A stretch of DNA of 12,661 nt from Desulfobacterales bacterium (GTDB taxonomy: Bacteria; Desulfobacterota; Desulfobacteria; Desulfobacterales; Desulfobacteraceae), in assembly GCA_022361135.1 (NCBI GenBank), contig JAKSBM010001067.1, positions 1 through 12,661 on the forward strand. The letters are read 5' to 3'. A program made the translations under genes and the position numbers. Below are positions 1 to 6,481 of this stretch, one piece after another. The number at the start of each line of letters is the position of its first letter. Positions within the stretch are counted from its first letter, which is position 1. The notes beneath the pieces are model-generated. The model did not search any database and had not been told where the DNA came from. It saw nothing but the letters and a program-made list of their open reading frames with translations.

Positions 1-14
1 CACCCAAAATAAAA

Positions 15-30
15 AGCAAATTACGTGCCG
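15..30 (-). promoter_or_regulatory. sigma-54 (-24/-12) promoter firing out of the left edge
   Basis: Read on the minus strand this is CGGCAC-GTAAT-TTGCT. It matches the sigma-54 consensus TGGCAC-N5-TTGCW at all but the first base, with the correct ten bases between the GG and GC pairs. It lies 33 bases past the stop codon of the FlrC-like gene and points left, so the first gene beyond the window should be sigma-54 dependent. By analogy with FlrC cascades that could be a flagellar rod or hook gene, but this is inference. It shares the 12-base string aaaaagcaaatt with the promoter at 4111-4126. Confidence 0.75.
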
Positions 31-62
31 ACTTTCAGAAAATCAGAAAAAATGGATCATTT

Positions 63-1427
63 TTAAGGGGAGGAATTATATTCGTTGAGTTTGTTGCGGA
101 GGGTTCTAACGCTGATACCAAGGATCTTGGCCGCATGGGTCCGGTTGCCTTCGGTGCGATCCAGGGTTTTATAAATCATTTTCTGCTCCATTTCCTTGAG
201 GGAACTGGGCCCGTCGTCCAAACCGCTGTTGGCGTGGACTTCCGTCACCGGGGCTGCCCCCATGGGTGCATCCCCCAACATGAGGTCCTGGGGCTCGATA
301 CGGTCTCCCATGGCCAGGAGCACGGCCCGATGGATGATATTTTCAAGCTCCCTGACATTGCCGGAAAAGGGATGGCGGCTTAAACGATCCAATGCTGCCG
401 ATGTCAGCCCTTTGACATTACGCCCGTCAATATCGCAATACTTGCCGATGAAATAATCACACAATTCCGTTAAATCATCCATGCGTTCCCGCAGGGGGGG
501 CAAGACCACGGGAATGGTGTTGAGGCGGTAAAACAAATCCTCACGGAAATCATTTTTCTCAACCGCTTCGCCGGCATTGCGATTGGTGGTGGCAATGACC
601 CTGACATCCACGGGAATGGGCTGGGTTCCCCCCACCCGGTCCACCACCTTTTCCTGGAGTACCCTGAGGAGTTTGGCCTGGAGGTGGAATTGCATCTCCG
701 TAATTTCATCCAGAAATAGGGTTCCCTTATTGGCCAACTCAAATTTTCCAATTTTACGGGCCATGGCCCCGGTGAATGCCCCCTTTTCATGTCCGAACAA
801 TTCGCTTTCCAGAAGGTTTTCCGGCAGGGCGGCACAGTTCACCGCCACAAAGGGTTCACCGTTTCTCCGGCTTTTTTCATGGATAAACCGTGCTATGAGC
901 TCCTTGCCCGTGCCGCTCTCCCCCTGAATAAGCACCGACGCACTGGAATCGGCCACCCGTTCCACCAGGGACATGAGATTTTTCATCCCCGCATTCCGGG
1001 TGATAATGGTCACCTTGGACCGGGCCTTGGGCGCATCTGCCTTGTCAGCCTCCACACGGGCCGGCCCCATGAGGGCCTTTTTCACACAAAGCTCCAATTG
1101 CTGATGGTCCACGGGTTTGACCAAATACTCCATGGCCCCCAGCTTCATCAGATTCAGGGCATGGTCCACATGGGGCTCCGGTGTGATGATGATCACCCGG
1201 GTGGCTGGAAACAGCTCACTGCACTGGGTCAAAAAGCCCGGGGCATCAAAGCCCGGGGTGGTATCATCGGCGATCACCAAATCGGGTTTCTTATCGCTCA
1301 GATAGGCCAGGGCCCCTTCCCCGCTGGGGACAGCATCCAGCTTAAACCCCATTCCCTCAAACAACTCCACAAGGGCCATACGTTCCTTGGGGTTTTCTAA
1401 AATAATAAATAGCCTGGAACCAGACAC
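63..1427 (-). CDS. FlrC-like sigma-54-dependent response regulator with degenerate receiver
   Basis: A 454-residue protein with NtrC architecture. A receiver (about 5-120) precedes an AAA+ sigma-54 activation domain (about 140-375) and a Fis-type helix-turn-helix (about 427-449). Visible motifs are Walker A GESGTGKE (169-176), the sigma-54 contact loop GAFTGA (216-221), Walker B GTLFLDEI (235-242) and GNVRELEN (356-363). The C-terminal helix GISVRTLRNKLNEY resembles flagellar FlrC/FleR proteins, so I infer a cytoplasmic activator of late flagellar genes. The receiver keeps D54, T82 and K104 in NtrC numbering, but the acidic Mg2+ pair is E11-N12 instead of Asp-Asp, so phosphorylation may be weak or absent. 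The start is GTG at 1427: the next Met (residue 17) would cut into the first receiver strand, and an AGGAG overlaps the stop of the upstream TPR gene, 15 bases away. The two genes probably form one operon under the sigma-54 promoter at 4111-4126. The sigma-54-activator call is nearly certain; the flagellar role is likely. Confidence 0.93.
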   Translation of the reverse strand: MSGSRLFIILENPKERMALVELFEGMGFKLDAVPSGEGALAYLSDKKPDLVIADDTTPGFDAPGFLTQCSELFPATRVIIITPEPHVDHALNLMKLGAMEYLVKPVDHQQLELCVKKALMGPARVEADKADAPKARSKVTIITRNAGMKNLMSLVERVADSSASVLIQGESGTGKELIARFIHEKSRRNGEPFVAVNCAALPENLLESELFGHEKGAFTGAMARKIGKFELANKGTLFLDEITEMQFHLQAKLLRVLQEKVVDRVGGTQPIPVDVRVIATTNRNAGEAVEKNDFREDLFYRLNTIPVVLPPLRERMDDLTELCDYFIGKYCDIDGRNVKGLTSAALDRLSRHPFSGNVRELENIIHRAVLLAMGDRIEPQDLMLGDAPMGAAPVTEVHANSGLDDGPSSLKEMEQKMIYKTLDRTEGNRTHAAKILGISVRTLRNKLNEYNSSP

Positions 1428-1442
1428 GGTTTTGATTTACTC

Positions 1443-4064
1443 CTAGGAATTTTTTGCAATTTGTGCCAGATCAAGGGTGGACAAACGCTGTTGAGCCAGA
1501 CGGGCCCACACGGAATCATAATTCAGGGCCACCTGTTCAAAGACTTCCTTGGCTTTGGACAGGATATTCCCCTTTTGATAGGCATCCCCCAGGAGGAACC
1601 CCAGGTTTGCCTTTATCTGTTCTCCCTGTGAGAGATCCAGGGCCTTGGAAAAGGAATCCGCCGCCTGGACATAGGAGCCCATGCGCAAATAAATATTTCC
1701 AAGTCCCTTATATGCATTGGTTAAAACTTCATAATTTTTACCCGGGGCTTCGGCAAAGGAGGTCACGGACCGTTCCTGTAATTCAGCCGCTGTCTTGAAG
1801 TCCTTTTTCAACTCCGCCACCCGGGCATGGGCCAGCAGGATCCGCCCCTTTTCCATGGGATCCTGGGACTGCTTAAGGGCCGCCTTGAGATGGTCTGCGG
1901 CCCGATCCAGTTTATCATTCTCCCGGTAGATTCCCCCCATGCGGACCAGGGCCTCCACATTGTATTTATGGGACTTGAACCGCTTCACCTGGGCGGAGAA
2001 CAATTTCAAGGCGTCCTCGTCCCGGCCCGATTCATCCATGGCCACGGCCAGCCTGTGGAGAAGTTCCGGGGAACGCTGGGAGCGGCGGTATTGTTTGTAG
2101 CTGTTCATGAGGTGATTAAAGGCTTCTTCCCAAAGGCCGGCCCGGAGGTATGCAGTGCCCACACTGAACTCAATATCCCGGCTGCCCATCTTGTCCAATC
2201 TGACATATTCCATCTCGTACCGGGTGAGCACCGAGGTATAATCATCGGATTCAAGCTGTTCCTGGAAAAGGGCTTCATAGGCTTTCTGCATGAGCTTCAC
2301 CGCTTCATAACGCAGCCCCCTGGGATGGGTGGATAAGAGATCTTCAATTTCCCGGATACACTTATTGTACTCCCCATTTTTCTGATAAATCTCGGCCAAT
2401 CGCATCATGGCGATGCGGGAATAGGTATTATCCGGGAACTTGGTTTTGACCATGGTATAAATATCGATCTTTTCCTGGTCGGTTTCCTTGTACCGGGCCA
2501 GGCCGATGGATGCATTGATATATCCCTGGGTATCGGGATATTTTTCCCGAACCAGCTCATAGATCTTAATGGCTTTGGCTTCCTGGCCCTCCATGCCGTA
2601 GGCATCGCCGGCCTTGCTCATGATCAGATCCCGTTCCTTTACATCGGGGAAAAGATTCAACACCCGGACATATTGCTCCCGGGCCGCCCGGTTCAAGCCC
2701 AGTTCAAAATTGGCATTGGCACGGTAGAGGAGCAGATCCGGTGAATCATAGATCTTCCGCATGTCCAATTTCACCACATGGTCAAAAATCTGAAGTGCGT
2801 TGAAATATTGTTGTTTTTTATAAAGGGCCTTGCCGTAACCGATGCCGGCCTCGGGGATATAGCTGTTGTCCACATCGCTTTCAAAGACCTTTTGATAATA
2901 CCGCAGGGCCTTGTCAATGTATCCCTTGGCATCGTAGGTGGTGGCAAGGTGGTAAATCACCTCGGGCAGACCGGTGAAATCCGGATACTTCTGGTAGACA
3001 ATATTGAAATAGCCTTCTGCGGCTGAAATGTTCTGCATCTTGGACTGGATCAAACCGATGGCGGAATAGCCAAAGGGAACCAGGCGGGAACGGGGATAGA
3101 GAACCAGGGCATCCTGGAACTTGCGCTCCGCATCAATGAGCCCCACAAAATCGCCGGGGGTCAATGCCTTAAAATAGGCATAGGCACGGAGGTAGTGGAC
3201 CTGCTCCAGGCAAATTTGATTTTCCTGGGCAATGTATTGATCCAGCAAGGCATAGGCCTGGTCATAGCCCCTGCGTTTGATCAGTGTCACGGCCTCCTGG
3301 ATCTGACCGTTTTCACAACTCATGCGGCTCACCAAACGGTAGAGGTCGTCAATGTCCCCTTCAAAATCGGTTTTACGTCTCCTGGGGGGAACATATTCCG
3401 GTGGAGCGGCCAGGTGATCTTTGATTTCCTTCACGGCCACGGCCTCTTTCCCAGGGGTCTTTTTCCCTTCCACCTTGGCAGGGGCGGTGGGTTTTACAAC
3501 CTTTGGGGGAGTGGATTGAATGGGCCCATCGGCCTTGGGGGCCGGAGGGGCTTTGACCGGTTCGGTCTTTTGGGGGGAAGGCACCGTCCCCGGAGCAGCA
3601 GGGGGGACTTTTTTCTTGGCCTTGAGTTTTTCACGGGGGACTTTGGTGGGGGCGGCCGCCAAGGGTCCATCCAAAATGATTTTCAATATTTTTCCGTCGG
3701 GTGAATAGGCAGAACGCACCCGGCTGCAGGATTTTTTGGCCGTCACCACCAGGGCCATGACATTGCCGGCCTGCTCCGCAATGGAGAGTCCCCGGAGGGT
3801 TTTCCGGCCGGAAATTTTAATTCCCTTGGCCCGGCGGGCCGGACGCAATGCCACCAAAACCTCCCGGTCATCCAATTGAATCACCTTGGCCGGCACCTTC
3901 CGGTCCAGATGCAATTCCAGTGAGAGGGGAGTCTCCTTGATGATTATTTGACGCACCTGCGCCAATTTTGCAGCAGCAGATGCGGGGATCCCCATCCACA
4001 ATAGAAAGGCCAGGATAACCAGAATAGGCTTCAGTCGCTGTATCATGTTTGCTTTTTCCATCAT
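1443..4064 (-). CDS. Exported AMIN-TPR repeat protein, sigma-54 controlled
   Basis: About 873 residues from the start I prefer. The N-terminus has a signal peptide (basic MIQRLK, hydrophobic core around PILVILAFLLW, then PASAAA), so the protein is probably periplasmic or envelope-associated. Residues about 35-135 form a beta-rich stretch resembling an AMIN domain. A Pro/Ala/Lys-rich linker (about 137-235) follows, then helical tetratricopeptide-like repeats from about 280 to the C-terminus. The frame stays open up to an ATG at 4127. That ATG sits on the -24 element of the sigma-54 promoter at 4111-4126, so it would not be on the transcript. The realistic starts are ATG at 4064 (or 4061), with AGGG 11 bases upstream, or ATG at 4046. 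The gene precedes the FlrC-like regulator by 15 bases. A role as periplasmic scaffold for the flagellar motor is inference from operon context and from the layout of PflA (N-terminal beta domain plus TPR superhelix). A general TPR outer-membrane or secretion adaptor is the alternative. Confidence 0.88.
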   Translation of the reverse strand: MMEKANMIQRLKPILVILAFLLWMGIPASAAAKLAQVRQIIIKETPLSLELHLDRKVPAKVIQLDDREVLVALRPARRAKGIKISGRKTLRGLSIAEQAGNVMALVVTAKKSCSRVRSAYSPDGKILKIILDGPLAAAPTKVPREKLKAKKKVPPAAPGTVPSPQKTEPVKAPPAPKADGPIQSTPPKVVKPTAPAKVEGKKTPGKEAVAVKEIKDHLAAPPEYVPPRRRKTDFEGDIDDLYRLVSRMSCENGQIQEAVTLIKRRGYDQAYALLDQYIAQENQICLEQVHYLRAYAYFKALTPGDFVGLIDAERKFQDALVLYPRSRLVPFGYSAIGLIQSKMQNISAAEGYFNIVYQKYPDFTGLPEVIYHLATTYDAKGYIDKALRYYQKVFESDVDNSYIPEAGIGYGKALYKKQQYFNALQIFDHVVKLDMRKIYDSPDLLLYRANANFELGLNRAAREQYVRVLNLFPDVKERDLIMSKAGDAYGMEGQEAKAIKIYELVREKYPDTQGYINASIGLARYKETDQEKIDIYTMVKTKFPDNTYSRIAMMRLAEIYQKNGEYNKCIREIEDLLSTHPRGLRYEAVKLMQKAYEALFQEQLESDDYTSVLTRYEMEYVRLDKMGSRDIEFSVGTAYLRAGLWEEAFNHLMNSYKQYRRSQRSPELLHRLAVAMDESGRDEDALKLFSAQVKRFKSHKYNVEALVRMGGIYRENDKLDRAADHLKAALKQSQDPMEKGRILLAHARVAELKKDFKTAAELQERSVTSFAEAPGKNYEVLTNAYKGLGNIYLRMGSYVQAADSFSKALDLSQGEQIKANLGFLLGDAYQKGNILSKAKEVFEQVALNYDSVWARLAQQRLSTLDLAQIAKNS

Positions 4065-4110
4065 AAATTCATAAGCCCTATGAATAAAATCAAATCCAAA
4101 CTTGGTAAAA

Positions 4111-4126
4111 AGCAAATTCCATGCCA
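4111..4126 (-). promoter_or_regulatory. sigma-54 promoter of the TPR/FlrC-like operon
   Basis: On the minus strand this reads TGGCAT-GGAAT-TTGCT, a near-perfect -24/-12 element with correct spacing (consensus TGGCAC-N5-TTGCW). Transcription should begin near 4100, giving a leader of about 36 bases to the ATG at 4064. It lies between the terminator of the FleQ-like gene and the TPR gene, so the TPR-FlrC operon is separately controlled and needs a sigma-54 activator. The FleQ-like protein encoded just upstream is the obvious candidate. Confidence 0.82.
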
Positions 4127-4170
4127 TTTACTATCTCATACATTCAAGGCAATGGCGGGAACAAAGGAAA

Positions 4171-4185
4171 ACAGGAACGTCCTGT
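4171..4185 (-). terminator. Hairpin terminator after the FleQ-like gene (or activator dyad)
   Basis: A perfect 6-base inverted repeat, ACAGGA-ACG-TCCTGT, begins 11 bases past the FleQ-like stop codon. On the minus strand it is followed by TTTTCCTTTGTT, fitting a rho-independent terminator for the cheY-FleQ-like operon. The same dyad is centred about 78 bases upstream of the expected sigma-54 start site, a distance also usual for enhancer sites of sigma-54 activators, so it could serve as either or both. Confidence 0.6.
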
Positions 4186-4195
4186 GGAAAAAAAC

Positions 4196-5257
4196 TTAAA
4201 AGACGGGCATGTCCGGTTCCGGCGCCAGCTTCATTTTCTTGATCTTTTCCACCAATGTGGTTCGATTCATTTTTAAAAGCTCGGCTGCCTTGGCCTTGAC
4301 CCATCCGGTTTCGGAAAGGGCATGGGAAATGAGGGCTCGCTGGTATTGCTCCACGGCCTGGGAAAACCCAATGCCGTTGTCAAATACGGAAAGCACCGAC
4401 GGAACCTGTTGATCGGAAACGGCCTGGGTAATGTATTCGGGCAAATCGCCCACATGCACCTGCTCATCTTCCACCAGGACGGAAATCCGTTCCACCAGGT
4501 TTTCCAGCTCCCGGATGTTTCCGGGCCATTCATACCCCATCAGGGAAGACATGGCTTCATCGGTAAAGGTTTTGGGCGCATAGCCGGTACCCCGGTGGCC
4601 CAGGTTGGTTTGAAATTGTTCAATCAAAGGAATGATATCTTCCCGCCGATCCCGCAGGGGAAGGATGTGAATGGGAATGACATTGAGTCGATAATAGAGA
4701 TCTTCACGGAACTCGGACTGCTCAATGGCCAGGGGAAGATCCTTATTGGTGGCGGAAATCACACGAATGTCCACGGAAAGGGTCTGGCTTCCCCCCACCC
4801 GTTCAAACCGCCGTTCCTGGAGGGCCCGCAAAAGCTTGACCTGGAGTTCGGGGCTCATGTCGCCGATTTCATCCAAAAAGAGGGTGCCGCCGTCGGCAAT
4901 CTCAAACCGCCCCACCCGGGCCCGGTGGGCGCCGGTGAAGGCTCCTTTTTCATGGCCGAAGAGTTCACTTTCCAACAATTCACCGGGAATGGCACCGCAA
5001 TTGATCACCACCATGGGGCCGTTGCGCCGGGATGAATTATTGTGGATGGCCCGGGCAATCAATTCCTTACCCGTACCGCTCTCGCCGGTGATCAACACCG
5101 AAGAATCCGACTTGGCCACCTTCCGGGCCGTATCCAGGACTGAAATCAATCCCGTACTCACCCCGGCAATGCCGCCTCTGTCAAATTCATTGGCCGTTCC
5201 GGCCCCGGTCTGGTTTTCCCCCGGGGTATCTTCGGGTGCTATCATGGAGGACACCAT
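4196..5257 (-). CDS. FleQ/FlrA-like sigma-54 activator lacking a receiver domain
   Basis: A 353-residue bacterial enhancer-binding protein with a short N-terminal tail (about 25 residues), an AAA+ domain (about 28-275) and a Fis-type helix-turn-helix (about 318-342). Walker A is GESGTGKE (58-65), the sigma-54 contact loop GAFTGA (105-110), Walker B GTLFLDEI (124-131) and GNIRELEN (246-253). The C-terminal AAELLKMNRTTLVEKIKK closely matches the flagellar master regulators FleQ and FlrA. FleQ has an extra domain of about 120 residues at the N-terminus, absent here. The FleQ c-di-GMP motif LFRS is not intact either: F-D-R-G-G stands at that place. The start ATG (5257) shares one base with the stop of cheY (TAATG), and no Shine-Dalgarno sequence of its own is visible, so translation is probably coupled to cheY. 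ATG at 5245 is an alternative start. The likely target is the sigma-54 promoter at 4111-4126. Family call strong; flagellar role likely. Confidence 0.93.
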   Translation of the reverse strand: MVSSMIAPEDTPGENQTGAGTANEFDRGGIAGVSTGLISVLDTARKVAKSDSSVLITGESGTGKELIARAIHNNSSRRNGPMVVINCGAIPGELLESELFGHEKGAFTGAHRARVGRFEIADGGTLFLDEIGDMSPELQVKLLRALQERRFERVGGSQTLSVDIRVISATNKDLPLAIEQSEFREDLYYRLNVIPIHILPLRDRREDIIPLIEQFQTNLGHRGTGYAPKTFTDEAMSSLMGYEWPGNIRELENLVERISVLVEDEQVHVGDLPEYITQAVSDQQVPSVLSVFDNGIGFSQAVEQYQRALISHALSETGWVKAKAAELLKMNRTTLVEKIKKMKLAPEPDMPVF

Positions 5258-5637
5258 TATTTGAGAATCTTTGTTAATTTGTCGGAAATAGCCTCGGCAG
5301 TAAAGGGTTTAACCACATAATTGGATACGCCGGCCTGCACCGCTTCAATTACGTTCTGCTTCTGGGCTTCCGCCGTAACCATGAGGAAGGGGGTTTTGGA
5401 ATACTGGGAACTTGCACGGACTTTTTTCAGCAACTCAAGCCCGGTCATTTTGGGCATATTCCAGTCGGAAATAATCAGGTCGATCTTCTGCCCTTCCAGG
5501 ATATCCCAGGCTGTTGTGCCATCATCTGCTTCCACCAGGTTTTTAAACCCCAACTGCTTTAAGATATTCTTCAGAATACGGCGCATGGTCGCAAAGTCGT
5601 CAACAATCAGAACCTTGATGGATGTGTCCATTGCCAA
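5257..5637 (-). CDS. cheY: CheY chemotaxis response regulator
   Basis: A stand-alone receiver of 124-126 residues. All CheY landmarks are present in the 126-residue numbering: D13-D14, phospho-acceptor D58 in SDWNMP, T88, the aromatic switch Y107 and K110 in VVKPF. The whole protein is close to CheY, whose phosphorylated form binds the flagellar motor switch. The first codon could be TTG (5637), five bases from a strong AGGAGG, or ATG (5631), eleven bases from it. Spacing favours TTG and codon preference favours ATG. The gene is followed by the FleQ-like activator through a one-base TAATG overlap, so both are made together. No CheA, CheW or methyl-accepting receptor gene is in the window. Confidence 0.94.
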   Translation of the reverse strand: MAMDTSIKVLIVDDFATMRRILKNILKQLGFKNLVEADDGTTAWDILEGQKIDLIISDWNMPKMTGLELLKKVRASSQYSKTPFLMVTAEAQKQNVIEAVQAGVSNYVVKPFTAEAISDKLTKILK

Positions 5638-5641
5638 ATTT

Positions 5642-5649
5642 CCCTCCTT
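5642..5649 (-). promoter_or_regulatory. Strong ribosome binding site of cheY
   Basis: Minus strand AAGGAGGG. It lies 5 bases before the TTG at 5637 and 11 bases (counted from AGGAGG) before the ATG at 5631, leaving the start codon of cheY ambiguous. Confidence 0.65.
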
Positions 5650-6005
5650 TATGGATTTAAAACCCCTTTGCTATCTTTCCAAATATACTGCTGACTTTGC
5701 CATCTTCTGCATTAAAGGGGATCGCAACCTTTGGCCCTTCGGTATTTTGCCGAACACCACGGGGTCCTGAGGATCCCGGTGTAAATGGATGGGTTCAAAG
5801 ACCATTCATGTTGCATTTTCACAGGGGGCGCCATGAATCTGCACGGGCTGCGCCCTTACCACGCCATGGTCGAAATACAATCCGCTTCAAATCCCGGCTG
5901 AATGGAATCACAGGCCCCACTGCATTTTTAAATGCGGGATGGGATATGAAAACGGAATGTTCCAGGCCCAACCTCCACACAACCGGAGCTACCAGATATT
6001 GATAA

Positions 6006-6033
6006 GGGCATCCATGAAAAGAACGTGATGCCC
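6006..6033 (-). terminator. Hairpin just after the PilZ gene
   Basis: Perfect 7-base arms GGGCATC/GATGCCC with a 14-base loop, 11 bases past the PilZ stop codon. On the minus strand only TTATCAAT follows, so the U-tract is poor. It may be a weak terminator or a 3'-end stabilising hairpin. Confidence 0.4.
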
Positions 6034-6044
6034 GGATCTGCCCA

Positions 6045-6398
6045 TCAAACGGGATTTTCCAGATTATTGTACTGGATAATATTCTTCAAATGAGAGTAGG
6101 TGTCCACATCCATGGAATCAAATTCAACGCCGACCCCTGTATTGGTCTGGCGGACAATGGTCCCCTGGATGGACAGCACAATCTCATCAATGCCACCGGT
6201 CAGATAAATCTTAATGAAACAGGCGCTTCCGACGGGAAAAGCCCTCTGGGTAGAAACAAATACCCCCCTCAGGCTCAAGTCTTCCGAATTCGCTTCCAGT
6301 TTTACTTCTTTATTGTCTACGATCAGGGAAATTTTGATTTCGGTTTTAAAGCCGACCCGATCATATCTGCGCCGGTTTTTGCCTTGTGAAACACCCAT
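6045..6398 (-). CDS. PilZ-domain c-di-GMP-binding protein
   Basis: A 117-residue single-domain PilZ protein. The N-terminal arginine motif is RRRYDR (about 9-14), the second c-di-GMP motif is DLSLRG, and the barrel ends with GVGVEF. Both binding motifs are complete, so nucleotide binding is expected. No signal peptide, membrane segment or partner domain is seen, so it is probably a soluble adaptor that transmits the c-di-GMP level to a partner such as the flagellar motor or an envelope machine. The start ATG has CGGAG about 10 bases upstream. It lies 83 bases downstream of the HD-GYP gene with no terminator visible between, so co-transcription is likely, pairing c-di-GMP degradation with sensing. 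Confidence 0.9.
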   Translation of the reverse strand: MGVSQGKNRRRYDRVGFKTEIKISLIVDNKEVKLEANSEDLSLRGVFVSTQRAFPVGSACFIKIYLTGGIDEIVLSIQGTIVRQTNTGVGVEFDSMDVDTYSHLKNIIQYNNLENPV

Positions 6399-6481
6399 GG
6401 CAGAATTGCTCCGTAATATCTTGTCCTACACTTGGTCTTCAGGATTTAAGGTACCACATTTTAAATACCTGCTCAACCCAA

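Larger units (their letters stand above)
5638..6044. other. 407-base region without a convincing gene
   Basis: It separates the PilZ gene from cheY, both on the minus strand. It holds the cheY ribosome binding site, a small hairpin TTCGG-N7-CCGAA (5738-5754) and a 7-base-stem hairpin near the PilZ stop. A possible minus-strand -10 TATATT (about 5686-5691) has no good -35. One plus-strand frame of 101 codons (5697-6002) runs through it, but its protein has no recognisable domain. No strong sigma-54 or sigma-28 promoter was found, so the cheY promoter remains unidentified. Confidence 0.5.

Noticed and set aside
4065..4127. N-terminal extension of the TPR protein to the ATG at 4127.
   Set aside because: It overlaps the sigma-54 -24/-12 element and would lie upstream of the transcript start. 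It would also bury the signal peptide behind a 20-residue AT-rich-coded tail.
5724..5739. Minus-strand sigma-54-like element AGGGCC-N5-TTGC upstream of cheY.
   Set aside because: The GG and GC pairs have the right spacing, but three of six bases of the -24 element and the base after TTGC miss the consensus. It is much weaker than the two accepted promoters.
5697..6002. Plus-strand open frame of 101 codons between the PilZ and cheY genes.
   Set aside because: The protein has no recognisable domain and an erratic composition, and the frame lacks a clear ribosome site and points against the neighbouring genes; probably chance.
6440..6472. Possible separate promoter or hairpin (AGGTA/TACCT) between the HD-GYP and PilZ genes.
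   Set aside because: Only five-base arms and a poor -10 match; not enough to split the presumed operon.
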